Source of the DNA: Labia minor
Lineage: Eukaryota > Arthropoda > Insecta > Dermaptera > Spongiphoridae
Reading direction: 5' to 3'
Length of the DNA stretch: 64,000 nucleotides
NCBI GenBank assembly: GCA_963082975.1
Contig: OY720349.1
Location: 65,966,501 to 66,030,500, forward strand
Shown: positions 12,581 through 25,079 of the stretch, one piece after another
How the letters are laid out: each line of letters begins with the position of its first letter
How positions within the stretch are numbered: position 1 is the stretch's first letter
Program-made: the position numbers and the translations under genes
The notes under the pieces: model-generated
The model's input: the letters and a program-made list of their open reading frames with translations, nothing else
The model's database searches: none
What the model was told of the DNA's origin: nothing

Positions 12581-13140
12581 ACCGACCGACGATAGTAAGG
12601 GAGGTATTGTTTTCACACAAAATTTCACATGTGGAGATTTTTACATATCTCCACGAATCATGCATTTTCTTAACAGAAAAAAAGTATTTTTAGCATGATG
12701 TCTATATATTTAATTAATGCATCAGTGGGATGAACTGATCAACTTTTGGTGCAAATCCGGAAACCGGAAGTGGTAGTATTAGCGATCGACGATAGGAAGG
12801 GAAGGGTTATTTTCATACCAAATTTCACATGAGGAGATTTTTTTACATATTATCACGAATCATGCACTTTGTATTGGTTTTATCCTCGAGAAAAATCATC
12901 TTTATTAGTTTTTTTCTTAATTTAAAATTATATGACGTCATCCAGCCATTCATGACGTCACAGCCTGGTCTTGCATATATATTATAAATAAAATAAAATT
13001 AAAAATATTTATGTTATATGCCTATCTGTTTTTTATTACATTAATAGATATATTAAAATTATTTGAAATTGTTTCTGTACCTGGAAATTAATTTATTTCA
13101 AACCGTCGGTCGGTTCGGACCTGGCCACAGGTCAACTTAT
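12581..13140 (+). mobile_element. Helentron-like element, family A, copy A3
   Basis: Start ACCGACCGACGATAG and 3' hairpin GACCTGGCCACAGGTC plus AACTTAT are intact. The minisatellite and the following segment are deleted, giving about 560 bp. The remainder is nearly identical to A2. Confidence 0.7.
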
Positions 13141-13719
13141 TTTTGTTTTATTTTAAGTATTCAAACAGAAAAAAAATATTTTAAATTATATAAATACGTA
13201 CGCTGGATAGGAAGAAAAACAAGTTAAAGTAATAGTACATCCGCATACCTGAAACAGCAAAAAAAAAACATAAATTAGTTAAATGTTTAAACAAGCTTTT
13301 CATAAAGAACAAAAATAAAAAAATAAAATATTTTAAAATTAATCAATTAATTTTTATTTTAGCGTTAATGAAATTGCTATAAAAATAATGTTGAAGGAAA
13401 TTGAATAATTTTTTAAATTTTTAGTACGAAAAAACTATAATTTAGTTTTACATGATAAATTGAAAATTTTTGACTCTTAGAGAAAGGATGAAAACAAATC
13501 ATTAACAAAATAATAACAAATGATTTCTATATATCTATATTTTTAATGTCGTTGGAATTATATTTATATTATTAAATTAAAATCTAGAAAAATATAATAT
13601 AATAATCATAATAAGGGTTTTTCTGTTCATTCGGTCGAAATAATTTATCAATTTCTATTATAAATCAGTAGTAATTGAAGATCTAAATAATAAAGTGATC
13701 AAATATTTTATTCATATTT

Positions 13720-14390
13720 TAATGGGTCATCTAAAAAGTATTTTCAAATTTGTGCCAATAAATGATATTAGTGGTCCTGTTTCGCGTATCGGTAACCACA
13801 CTAATCTGTTGGTATCAATTTAACGCGCGTTTGACACCTGACATGTGACGCTACATTTCTTGAGTTGACAATTTCGTTATGCATTGTTTTGGTTATCATT
13901 TATAAAAGTTCGGAAATGAGTGAAATGTCTGAATAAATTCATCATCTGATGTTTTTTCACTATTGAAAAAGCTCCAATGCATCAAAAACATCCAGAGAAG
14001 TCTGTGCCTTTACCTTAGAATGCTGTAAATGATTATAATCGGTTTGAATGTTTTCGTGGTGAAAATTTGATTGTGAAAGATTTTCGCTTCGGCCGGCTTC
14101 TTGCTGAAAAAGTCTCCCAAATTTGGGTAATTAGCAAGATAGACCGGCATGCAAGCTGCCAGGACATCGCTGAATCCTTGAGCATCAACCACCAAACAGT
14201 TTGGAATCATGAAAAGGGCAGTTTTCTCAAGAAAACTCGATGTTTGGGTGCCACATGAATTGGCTATGCGAAATTTGATCAACCGTGTCGACAACTCGAA
14301 ACGTTGGTAAATTGAAACAAAATGGATAAAATATAAAACGCAAACGATTGGTCAAAGCATGATAAAACGTCACAAAGCCGGGATTGATAT
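13720..14390 (+). pseudogene. Mariner transposase relic M1
   Basis: Broken reading frames on the plus strand carry mariner N-terminal features. 'WFECFRGENLIVKDFRFGR' (about 14042-14096) matches the linker between the two helix-turn-helix domains. 'DIAESLSINHQTVWNH' (about 14164-14211) is the second helix-turn-helix. After a frame change comes 'VWVPHELAMRNLINR', the (W)VPHEL motif. The DDD catalytic core is absent: the element is truncated against a family B repeat at about 14390. The left flank from 13723 (GGGTCATCTAAAAAGTATT) resembles a mariner terminal repeat. Confidence 0.75.
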
Positions 14391-14858
14391 AATATTTATT
14401 AAACAAGCGCATGTTTGGCTCTTTGTTGATGGCGCCACGTCACGTGTTGGCGCGTGAGATCTGTAGTGTTAAAAAATTAATTCTGGTACTTTCAGCGATT
14501 CAATCAAGCTGAAATTCTATATATAGCAGTTTTATACAAATTTTAATCATGTGAAAAATTATTAATTATCATTACAGTCACTTTAGAGGAAAACAAATCA
14601 AATCGTTGTAGGTAATGACCTTCTTCCGGTTGAGCTATATTTCTCAAAAGTTGATAGAAAACTACCAATTTTGAATAATGCCCATATACCAAATTTCATG
14701 ACGTTTTTGAGTAATCTTGTCTACATACATACATATACCCACACCCACACACACAGAGAGAGAGACAGACAGACATTTTTCTCAACCTTAATGAAAATGA
14801 TTCAGGAACCTTGAAAACGTATAAAAACATCAAAATCTCAACATCGAAAATTTCTTAA
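14390..14858 (-). mobile_element. Helentron-like element, family B, truncated copy
   Basis: Shares with the full B copies the GCGCATGTTTGGCTCTT region, the GACCTTCTTCCGGTTGAGC block, an ACACAC/GAGA microsatellite at 14736-14776, and the TCAGGAACCTTGAAAACG block. Both terminal structures (ACTATCTCGC and the GAGTG hairpin) are missing. It joins the mariner relic M1. Confidence 0.55.
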
Positions 14859-14859
14859 A

Positions 14860-15859
14860 AAAAATAATATCAAGAATCTACTTGACTAACTACTTTCACA
14901 AAGATGATACTTACAATTTTTTATCGTTTTCTTTTAAAATATTTTTTCCCTTTCACTTAATAGATTGTTCAAAGTATAAATCATATTTCTATTTATCAAA
15001 TAATTAACACCTTCTAAAAATAACTAAATCATTTTTAAAAATAAATAATGGTTAATATTCTAGAAAAATATCTTTATTTTTTTCAATAAATTCATTAAAA
15101 AAATCACTTTAATTTAACTTGTTTATCTAATCAATTTCTAAAATTAAATAATTTAATTAGAAAATAAATTGATATATTTAAATTAAAAATAATATCAAAT
15201 AAAACAATAATAAACAAATATAAATGTTTTTTTATCAAGTGCCCATATCTATTTGCTATTTGCTATATATTACTCAAGATATAAGGTATAAAAATTCTCG
15301 TACTAGTAAATAAAAATTTTAAATATAGATTGATTTTGAATATTTAGTCTCTATAAAATAAATATCAAGACCTTCCGTATAATTTTGATAAAAATAATAT
15401 TTAAATAAATAAAATATAAATAATAAAAAAAAAATCAGAAAATAAATTATTAATAAGGTATTTTCTATTTCTGTTTGTGATTTATTGAAGTTTAATGCGT
15501 ACTTTATATATTATTTTATCAAAACTATATTTTTTCTCAACTAATAGTATTCTACTCTCTCTAAATGTGTAAAAAATAATAAATTTTTTAATAAATAAAT
15601 GTTTGAATCAATTGAAATGTATACACTCTCTCTCTCTCTCTCTATTTATATGATATATAAGGTCAAAAAATTTAAAAAAATCTATACAATTATTATTTAA
15701 TTTAAGTGAATAGTTATGACCGTCACACTGCCAGATTGTTATAAGAATAAATTAATAATCTAATTGGAGTTGTTATGAGACTTAAATTTAAAATAAATAA
15801 TTCAATGACGATTAAAAGATTGGAAATCACTAGGGACTGCAACATAGACGCCTTTTAAC
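14860..15859. other. A+T-rich stretch without a recognisable gene
   Basis: Contains a (TC)n microsatellite at 15627-15645. Nothing else supportable. Confidence 0.6.
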
Positions 15860-16068
15860 TAGGGTGACCAAACGTCCCGGTTTTCCGGCGTCCCGTAAAA
15901 TGTTTTCGGGACAGTCTATTGTCCCGATGTGAAATATTTAGGTCCGACGAGTGTAAAAAATGTTTAAACATTTTCGATTTTCCATTCAATATGGCTCTAA
16001 AAAAATACAATCAATGTGTTTTTTTGACAATTGTCCCGGATTGGTGTTTTCGAAATAAGGTCACCCTA
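15860..16068. mobile_element. MITE with TAGGGTGACCA termini, copy I1
   Basis: Terminal inverted repeats TAGGGTGACCAAACGTCCCG at the left and AAGGTCACCCTA at the right enclose about 209 bp with no coding capacity. Flanks CTTTTAAC and CCTTTAAC look like an imperfect 8-bp target duplication, as in hAT elements. A partial internal match lies at about 58690-58755. Confidence 0.6.
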
Positions 16069-16351
16069 CCTTTAACATCATTTATTTATATGTTTGATTT
16101 ATAGGAATATATTTGAAAAAGGATATATTTTTAATTATATATATAGACATTAGACATATGTAAAAAAATTATTTAATATGTAATTAATAATAATAACAAC
16201 AATCATTTAAAGTTCTCTCTTTCTAATTTCCTTAATCGTAAAATTATGAATAATTCGTATTACTATTATTATTATTATTATTATTATTATATGGTAAATA
16301 CAGATTAGCATGATATACCATAGATAAGCAATTTAATTTCCGCCTCTCCAA

Positions 16352-16436
16352 ATGGCCAGTTTTGCGCAAATTTCTTACATTTTAATGACTTGTAAATTTT
16401 TCTTTTTTCAACGAAATCTACCTGCAAGGGCAGGTA
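16352..16436 (+). CDS. Possible first exon, weak
   Basis: ATG at 16352 opens a 28-codon stretch ('MASFAQISYILMTCKFFF', ending in 'NLPARAG') that meets a good donor, GGCAG|GTAAAC, at 16436/16437. The frame stays open to 16552 through a poly-T run. Hydrophobic content could suit a signal or membrane segment, but random A+T-rich DNA can also give this. Confidence 0.22.
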
Positions 16437-16971
16437 AACAAAATCAAGTTCATGGATGTTGTTTTATTCTTACGTTGTTTTTTTTTTGTCTTTTTTGTTT
16501 GAGAACAATAGCGGGAAGAACATTTACAATGTTAATAAGGAATGTTGAATGAAGAGTCAAAAATGAAGGTGGAGCGAGTTACTAGACAGTGGAAGGAAGG
16601 GGAAGGGGCAAGCGAGGGTTTCTTGTCTATTCGTTTGCTGTTTAAAAGAAAACACTTTGGTTCCCACGAACAGTGCTATTAATTGCCCACAAATTGTCTG
16701 TAAATGAACGGACTTTTTTTCCTATGCCCAATCTCTTTAATTTATTAGTATATAAGAATAATAATTATGAACTTGGAAAAAGGCACTGGCAAAATTGCAA
16801 ACGGATGTTCTTTACGAATTAGTTATTTCGACGTTACTGTTCTTTTATAAATTTATTCTTAATTAATTATGATAAACGCAAATACTCACTCTAATGAGTA
16901 TCAAAGGAAATAAATATATTATACATACAATAAATTAATAGGATGAAAAATTATTCTAAAAAAATTAAACA

Positions 16972-17132
16972 AGATAAAAGGACTCCAAATGGAAAATTAA
17001 GATTGGTAAATATTGGAATTACTATACTAAACCATTCAATATGGAGAAAATAAATAGAGACATAGGCTTTCAAATATATATTTGGAAAAAATACTTGAAT
17101 GATTGGCAGAAATTCAAATCACGAAAGTTAGA
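16972..17132 (+). repeat. 161-bp direct repeat, copy 1
   Basis: Matches 20313-20473 at all but about two positions by eye (A versus T at 16983, and C versus G in ACTATACTA). It contains a short open frame 'MEKINRDIGFQIYIWKKY'. The boundary is sharp at both sides, 3.3 kb apart, suggesting a recent copying event or an unrecognised interspersed repeat. Confidence 0.7.
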
Positions 17133-17164
17133 GTTTATCATGCAATTTTTATCTGTTAAAATTT

Positions 17165-17232
17165 ATAGGGGCGAATTTTGAAGCCGGCCTTACGAAGTGG
17201 GCGTTTGGTCCAAAAAGGTTGAGAAACGCTAT
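17165..17232. mobile_element. Possible hAT terminal fragment
   Basis: GGTTGAGAAACGCT at about 17218-17231 resembles the end of many hAT elements, and the preceding G+C-richer bases (GAAGCCGGCCTTACG) may belong to it. No partner end was found. Confidence 0.3.
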
Positions 17233-17348
17233 TTTAGAGCATATTAATTTTCTTTTATAATTATTTCATTTGATTCTATGTGGCATAATTAATAAATAAA
17301 TAAATTTATTAAAAATCTTACTACACATATCTATCAATACATATATAG

Positions 17349-17576
17349 AGGGTGACCATATTTTGAAAACACCAAATCGGGACATTTTACATTTTTTTAA
17401 GGGGCAAATTTAAAAAATTTTGAAAATAAATTCGGAAATGTTCAAAAGCTTAGTCCAAAAAACATTTGACTTTTTTTTAGAAGCAAATTGAAAAAAATTT
17501 TGAAAAAAAGTACGAAATGTCCTAATTTTCAGGACGCCGGGTCAGAGCACCTAAAAATGGGACGTTTGGTCACCCT
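17349..17576. mobile_element. MITE with AGGGTGACCA termini, copy I2
   Basis: AGGGTGACCATATTTTG at the left and TTTGGTCACCCT at the right enclose 228 bp. Flanks ATATATAG and ACATATAG are a near 8-bp duplication. Related to I1 by its termini. Confidence 0.6.
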
Positions 17577-17814
17577 ACATATAGATATAATTAGAATATT
17601 ATCAAATTTTTAACAGTTATTTTTTGATTGTTTTTTACTCCTATATTAAAAAAAAAATCAAAATAACCATTGGTAAATTTCAAAATATCAATATCTTAAA
17701 CAATAAATAATCAAGAAAAAAACAAAAAACAAAAGTAAATCAATTATTTTTATTCTCGTCTCTCAGATCACTGGTATATATTAACGTATAAAAAGTTGAA
17801 ACATTTTTTGTTTT

Positions 17815-18087
17815 TTTTTTTTGTTGTAAGCGTCAGGGAAGGGGAGGATTTTCGAGTGCGTGTCCTTGGCGAGAGCTGCAGCCGCAGTTACGCAGCAACA
17901 GCAGCCCAGTGACCAGCCGGGTTAGATTCCTCGGCCGAAACGTGCTTGTTCATTGACTCACACAGTTGGCAATTGCGCCAAACTGATGGCCCTTTCACAA
18001 ATTATAAAAGAGTTATTTGAGAGAATGAAATCTAATGACTTTGGAGTTAAAAAGAAGATTCTTTCAACGGTTTTAACTCAACATTAA
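17815..18087 (+). other. G+C-rich patch with coding-like frames, strand uncertain
   Basis: About 180 bp of clearly higher G+C. One plus-strand frame is open from after a TAA near 17830 to TAA 18085-18087 except for a single TAG at 17923-17925. Its second half includes an ATG at 17986 and reads 'MALSQIIKELFERMKSNDFG', an amphipathic helix-like peptide of 33 residues. The first half is A/Q-rich ('ARAAAAVTQQQQP'). On the minus strand another frame is open for 37 codons ('WRNCQLCESMNKHVSAEE'), and GTGAGT offers a donor. It may be a 5' exon plus promoter. Confidence 0.35.
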
Positions 18088-18175
18088 AAAGTTACGTTTT
18101 AAATTTTGAGTTCCAAAATTATTTATGTTAGGATAATTCTTATCACTTTATGCTTAATCTATTAATCCTATAAGT

Positions 18176-18197
18176 ATATATATATATATATATATAT
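18176..18197. repeat. (AT)n microsatellite
   Basis: Uninterrupted TA dinucleotides next to the family B element B1. Confidence 0.8.
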
Positions 18198-18238
18198 CTG
18201 TTCATGATACGAGCAACCGACTCTTAAATGGAAAAATC

Positions 18239-18829
18239 TGGAGTGTCTCCGCTCGACTATCTCGCAAATTTGTATCGGAATAATTAAAACATATATTATA
18301 TTTAAATTAAATTTAATTAATTATAAATTATAAATTAAAATTAATAAATAATATTTATTAAACCAGCGCGTGTTTGGCTCTGTTGATGGCACCACTTCAC
18401 GTGCTAGAGCTGATTTGCAGTCAACGAGTTATTCTGGTACTTTAAGCGATTCAATCAAGCTGAAATTCTATATATAGCAGTTTTAAACAATTTTTAATCA
18501 TGTGAAAACTATCAAACATATATCTTTATTTTTACGGTCAGTTTAGAGGAAAAAAAATGGTAACCCCTGGTTGGTAATGACCCTCTTCCGGATGAGCTAC
18601 ATTTTTGAAAAGGTGATAGAAAACTACAAATTTTGAAAAATGCCCGCGTACCAAATTTCAATATTCTAGCTCAAACCGTATTTGCGAAATCTTGTCTACA
18701 TACACACATACAGAGACATTTTTCTCAACTTTAGTGAAAATGACTTAAGGACCTTCAAAACGTATAAAAACATCAAAATATCGACATCGAAAATTTTCGT
18801 GATCGCATTACTATCTCTTGTGAGATAGT
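18239..18829 (-). mobile_element. Helentron-like element, family B, copy B1
   Basis: On the minus strand it starts TTTTTACTATCTCACAAG and ends GCGAGATAGTCGAGCGGAGACACTCCAG. The inverse motif ACTATCTCGC/GCGAGATAGT lies just inside the 3' hairpin GAG-GAGA-CTC type structure. The internal CA microsatellite is reduced to one short run here. Confidence 0.65.
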
Positions 18830-20312
18830 AAAAATAACAAAGAGAAGAAATACAATAAGCTATTCTAAATATTTAAATTTTTATATTTATATTCACCAGA
18901 AATTACTTATATCAAAAATTAGATCGATCTATATAGATATTTTTATATAGATTTTATTTTTCGAAAAATTATTTATTTAATTATTTCTATTATATATGAA
19001 TTCAATTATAAATCTTACTTCATTTGATGTTATATTAATATTTCCTAGGTTAAAAAATTCCTTAATTAGTTTGTAACAAATATCATGTTATTTAAAAGTT
19101 GGATAAATTGACGAATATTTTCAATTGAAATATCTTTATTGTTATTTTAATAAAATGAATTATTCAAAATTTTATATTATTATTAATATTCGAAATGAGA
19201 TATATTAATGACACAAGATAATAATTCTATTCACTTGATAAAGGAATTTTACAAATTGATAAGGAAATGATCCCATTTCTTTTATTTACTCCTTACTTTC
19301 TGCAACCTAACCAAACGTTAATCTCTATCTATTAAAAAAATCCGTATTACAAAGAATTGAATTATTTATTTATTTAAGTTCTTAATGGGGTCACCCGTAA
19401 AGTTCTTTAAATAACACGAAATAAATATTTCAATAGTATATTTTTTAAGGTAGTTATTAGCTAGAATCATTGAAAGATTAAAATGAAAAATTATCATCTA
19501 CGAGTATGCCATGACATTTCGTTTCATTTGCAAGTTTAATGCAGTTGATGGCATCCTAGCCCTGTAGTCTTATGGTGTGGATGCCAATTGTTAAATGTTT
19601 CATTAGTTTAAATAAGTCAATGATTCATAGAGTCGATCCCCTGGGGCGTGGTTTTTTTACTTTAATAAACATGAAACGAATGAACTTTAAGACGCACATC
19701 AATTGAAGGTCTCTTATTCATCTAATAAGAAAGAAAATGTAACATTTCATTAACATTCTTTCTATTAATTATCTTATAGAAGTATTTCTCTTTTGTTATA
19801 TTAATTTTATAAAAATAAAATTTATTCGTTTATTTTTTTTTTTATTTGAATAATATAATTTTTATTAAATTCAAACCCAAATTGGAAAACTTTTTAATAA
19901 TTTAGATCGAAATAAGAAAATTTGTAGTAATAATTTTTTATTTGAATATATATGCTCTCTATATAACATATTCAACATAAGGCTTATATATATTTTTTTT
20001 TGTAGAAATATGAAATGTTCAAAATAATTTTATTATAAAAAAATAACGAAAAGTGAAATCGTGTGTTGTTTTAATGAAAAGATGCTATTTTGCATTATTA
20101 TCAAACAAAATATTGGAAAGTATCGATAAAAAAAAGAAAGAATACACGAAAATGTAAATTTTTGAATATATCGAATAGAGAGGATGTAGAATAGATGTTG
20201 AGATCTTTAGCTAAAGATTAGATAATAAAGGAATGGTATGTTAATAATTGGAATTACAAAGTCAAGATAGAAACATATAAGAAAGCAAATTCCCGGATTT
20301 TTGATGTCAGAC
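18830..20312. other. A+T-rich stretch without a recognisable gene
   Basis: A slightly less A+T-rich patch at about 19480-19700 has no open frame or transposon end that I recognise. Confidence 0.55.
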
Positions 20313-20473
20313 AGATAAAAGGTCTCCAAATGGAAAATTAAGATTGGTAAATATTGGAATTACTATAGTAAACCATTCAATATGGAGAAAATAAATAGAG
20401 ACATAGGCTTTCAAATATATATTTGGAAAAAATACTTGAATGATTGGCAGAAATTCAAATCACGAAAGTTAGA
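20313..20473 (+). repeat. 161-bp direct repeat, copy 2
   Basis: Partner of 16972-17132, same orientation. Flanks differ immediately outside the repeat. The open frame at 20382-20573 runs out of it and is probably not a gene. Confidence 0.7.
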
Positions 20474-20687
20474 TTGTTTTAATTACACATTTGAAAGGTT
20501 ACAGCTCAAGACTATTTATATTTACTTAATAATTTTAGTGGCACGGTATCAACATTTTATTCATTTTAATTGAAAAATATTAATTTCTTCAAATAAATTA
20601 TTCTGCCTTTTTACAAGTCTTCGGTTTATTAAAAAATTAAAGAAAAATAAAAATTGGTATAATTTAAAGAATTTAACTTCATTTTTT

Positions 20688-20802
20688 ACTATCTCGCCAG
20701 AGATAGTATTGCGATCATGAAAATTTTCGATGTTGAGATTTTGATGTTTTTATACGTTTTGAAGGTTCCTGAATCATTTTCACTAAGGTTGAGAAAAATG
20801 TC

Positions 20803-20866
<64 letters not shown>

Positions 20867-21319
20867 GACAAGATTACGCAAAAACGGTTTGAGCTAGAAT
20901 GATGAAATTTGGTACCTGGACATTATTCAAAATTCATAGTTTTCTATCAACTTTTGAGAAATGTAGCTCAACCGGAAGAGGGTCATTACCTACAACGTTT
21001 TGATTTTTTTTCCTCTAAAGTGACCGTAAAAATAAAAATATATGTTTGATAATTTTTCACATGATTAATAATTGTATAAAACTGCTACATATAGAATTTC
21101 AGCTTGATTGAATAGCTGAAAGTACCAGAATTAATTTTTTAACACTGCAAATCTTACGCGCCAACACGTGCCATGGTGCCATCAATAAAAAGCCAAACAT
21201 GCGCTGGTTTAATATTTATTATTTATAATTTATAATTAATTAAATTTAATTTAAATATAATATATTATGTTATTTAATCCAATTCAAATTGCGAGATAGT
21301 CGAGTGGAGACACTCCAGC
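20688..21319 (+). mobile_element. Helentron-like element, family B, copy B2
   Basis: Starts TTTTTTACTATCTCGCCAGA. A (TG)n microsatellite fills 20808-20857. It ends GCGAGATAGTCGAGTGGAGACACTCCAG. The hairpin GAGTG-GAGA-CACTC (21302-21315) follows the inverse terminal motif. The TG run gives false V-C repeat and H-T repeat frames on the two strands, which are not genes. Confidence 0.7.
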
Positions 21320-22356
21320 TAATTTTTATTTTTTGATTTTATATAATTTTATTTCTTGTATTCTTGTTTGTTTTAAAAATTATTTTTTTTTCATTTACTT
21401 CTGTTCCAGTATTGTTAATAATATACCAATAAATATATAATTTTTAGCTAGTTATCATATTACAAATAATTTAATAAATATTTCCATTTTTTATTAGTTT
21501 TTTATATTTGCCATTTTAAGATTTTTTTTACTTAAATATTAGACGAAAATTAATTTAATTTCTATATAATTATATATATTACATAACTATTATGAAGGAA
21601 TTTAATAATAAATAAAAGTTGTGAAAGTCACTAATTTTATAGATAAACAACCTTAAAAAATAGGATAAATCAACTGGAGGTGGGTTTATTCGTCCTAGAT
21701 GAAAATATCGTAGTTTCAATGTTTAAATCCATAGTTACAAATCAAATCTGACTAAATTCAAAAATTTGACATAAAAAAACAAAATAAAATATATAATAAA
21801 AATGAAATTGTAAAGAATCAATATAATAATACTCAATAAATAAAATAATAATCAATTATGGTTGATATGAGTTTAGATTTCAATAGCTTTATAAAAATAG
21901 AGTAAAACAAAATAAATGTAATATCTAAAATGTGTATATTAAGAAATCAATTTATTTTAAGTCGAAATATTTACATATTTATTAATATGGATTAAATAAC
22001 GAACTCATTATATTTATATAAATTATTTATAATGATTTAAAAAATTGACTTTTTTAAAAATCAATAAATAAATAAGTATATACCTATATTTTGTATAGAA
22101 TAACAAGGATATGATTTAGTGATAATAAAATATATATAAAATATATTTAAAATAAAATCGAAATGTATTAAATTAAAATAAAAATTTAAAAATATAAATA
22201 AAAATAAATGATGAAAGTCGCAATTAAATTTATTCTTAATAAAATTATTTCATTTTTAAATAAATATAATTACATGATTAAGTTTTGTCCCCGTTTTTAA
22301 AAAAAAAATAACAAAACAAATTGATGTGTTAAGGTTACGGTAGGGGAACGTATAAT
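21320..22356. other. A+T-rich stretch without a recognisable gene
   Basis: No structured feature seen. Confidence 0.6.
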
Positions 22357-22379
22357 CTTTGTATTTGGGGTAACTTAAC

Positions 22380-22439
22380 AGGGAAACTGTTTGTGCGGGT
22401 CCCTCTTGCTAATTCTATTGATAACATGCGGGTTAAAAA
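22380..22439 (-). CDS. Possible internal exon, 20 codons
   Basis: On the minus strand an acceptor-like ATCTTTATTAG precedes 60 nt without stop in the frame 'FLTRMLSIELARG', followed by GTTAAGT as a weak donor. The patch is G+C-richer than its surroundings. It would continue in phase 0 from the first exon proposed at 26946-26996, but that link is only arithmetic. Confidence 0.22.
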
Positions 22440-24114
22440 CTAATAAAGATTTTATATTCAATTAATCTTTCTAGCATCCCTCAAAGAATTCAATGAAACT
22501 TATTTGTCTTAATTAAATCATAATACTATTATTACTCCATTTAAGAATTTAGTTTCTAAATATTTACATGAATATGCATGATAATAAAAAAATATAATTA
22601 ATTTATAACTATTTAAATTATGTATATAATTATTTAATTTATATAATTAATTTAAATATTTTTATTTATTTGGAGGAAAGTGATGCCACGAGTGAGAATC
22701 GTTTCGAGGAAGTGATTGATAGCGTCAGAATGCAAGAAATAAAGAATTCATTTAAATCTATAATTTATTATTTCTTATTTTATAATAGAAATGTGCTCAA
22801 GAATAAACTTAAATATAGATAAGGTAAATTTAAATGAAAATTTATTAAATTACATGAAAAACGATTTCTATTAATTAAAATATGTATAATTTTTCAATTA
22901 TTTTGTTTTTGATTCCTAGCAAGAATAATTGAATCAAATCTCTATTGAACATTCTTAAGTCATGAAAAAATAAATTATTTAGAAATAATATATTTTAACT
23001 ATCGCAATTTATTATATTAAATAGAATGAGAATAGACATACTTTAGAAAATTTCTAAAAGTGTAATCTAAAATTAAAACTAAAATTAAGATATAATTCTT
23101 AAATTATTAAATGTAATATTATGGCGATAAATAATTGTATAATTATAATTTAATCTATCTAGTCTAATTTTATTGTTTTTCTTAATTAAAATAGATGTTA
23201 TAATAAATCTTATATAGTGAAAGTTGGCCAAGGATTAAATAAAACAATCCACCTTATTCATAAATAAATAAAAAAAATTTCTCTTATAGTGGTTGTACAT
23301 ATGTAAACTACGTCCATCTGAATCAATATAATGAAATTATATAATGTAAAATATTTTTTTAAAGAGTAGAGTACAATAATTTAATGTTATGTATTTATAA
23401 TATTTATTAAAGTAATTTTTTTTAATTGATTAATGTCAATTCATTAATTCAATTCATTTGAGTTAATTTAATTTAATTTAAGAATCTGTCTACATTATTA
23501 ATTAATCATTTAAAATATTTTTTTTAATAAATTGGTTTTTAGCAAAATCAATATAAATATTTTCTTAAGTGAATTGCAAATTCCAATGATATTCTAGGCG
23601 AATTCTTAGATTTTACGAATTATTTTCTTTTGGATTTCTCTTTCTTTCTATTTCTTGATCTGCGAAGGTCTTCGACCTGTATTTAACCACCGGAGGACAT
23701 CACTTTTTTGAATTGTCATTCATTAGATAAACTTTTTTGACGTATGATGTGATACATGAGAAATTTAGGTATATTTATATTTTATTTTCTTTTAAAATTT
23801 TGAATTGATTTTTAAAATTTTATTATTAATAATGTATCATTTTAAATAGACAAACATTATTTTGATAATTAATCGTCCTCATTAATAAAGGGAGGGAAGG
23901 AGTAAATGGAAATGTAAAAAAAGAAGGGGTTGATACGTTTCAACTAAAGAATGACTTATTTCCGTTCATACAATGGACATGGTTATTTCATAGTTTCTAT
24001 AAAATAAATAATTGAAACATTATTCTATTTTGGATTAATACAAAATTTAAATTTGTATATTTTATTTTTATATAATATATATTTACATAATTTCTCACTT
24101 ATGAATTAATAGAT
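22440..24114. other. A+T-rich stretch without a recognisable gene
   Basis: Nothing beyond short A+T repeats. A modest patch near 23640-23710 (CTGCGAAGGTCTTCGACC) has no supported function. Confidence 0.55.
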
Positions 24115-25030
24115 TAGTACCGGGACCCCGAGCCTCGGCTCGGTACTTAAGTTAAAAAAAATGATTCATTATTATTGGATTTGGCTGGTAATATTAATAC
24201 CTGGGACACCGAGCTCTCGCTCTACCCTTTAAAAAATATTGATACACAATTCTTTAATTATTTATTACAATTATTAAATGTTACACATTTGCATCAATCT
24301 GATTAAAATTAATGAACTTGTGCTCCTCAATAATACATAAATATATAATATATAGGTACATATATTTTTTTTCTATAGTGTTTTTTTGAAAAACTGTTTA
24401 GCGCCCCAAGTGGTTATAAAACAAACTAAAGACAAAAAAACGTGCTTTGCAGCTTTTCGGAATTAAAAAAGCAAAATTGGCAGTCGTGGGACTGGCCGAC
24501 AGAAGTGAAAACTTCTGCGTAAGAAATTTTAAAACAGACGAAATTCGCGCTATTTCACGAGAAAGATGAATTTCATATGCATGTATATATATATAACTTA
24601 TATATTATTTTAAACATATATTTTAAACAAATTTGTAACTTATATTTATATATATATAAATACACAACTTTGTTTAAAATATTGCAATACGAACTGTTTT
24701 ATAATTCTTATCTCTAACATAAAATATATATTTATTATGTGAAGTTCATTTCGTATAATTTTGATTATATATGTATATATGAAATGAACTTTACATAATA
24801 AATATATATTTATATGTTAGAGATAATTTATAAAACAGTTCTAATGACAATTCAAATTTCGCGCTCTGTTATAAGAAATTTGAAAGCAGATGGTTTCATG
24901 GTGTTGGTCACGATCACGCGAGTTCTATACTTTTTCCCCATCCCGCAAAAGTGCTCAACGCCGCTAAAGAAGTTTTCACTTCAAAAATTATTTAATATTT
25001 GGAAATATATCTGACTTATAGAAAAAATGA
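24115..25030 (-). repeat. Complex repeat R5, copy 2, with 62-bp foldback
   Basis: Reverse copy of the R5 block at 3.8-4.9 kb and 40.8-41.0 kb, starting with the GAGCCTCGGCTCGG palindrome. Inside, 24692-24755 and 24779-24842 are inverted arms of about 62 bp around a 23-nt A+T loop, so a transcript would fold into a hairpin. The open frame at 24814-25014 lies within the repeat and is probably not a gene. Near 24431 it preserves the empty site of insertion A1. Confidence 0.6.
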
Positions 25031-25079
25031 ATATTAATTAAAGAAAGAAATAGTTTTTAAAATATCCTGAATAATATGT

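Noticed and set aside
20689-20902. Open frames of H-T or V-C repeats on both strands
   Set aside because: They translate a (TG)n microsatellite within element B2; not protein genes.
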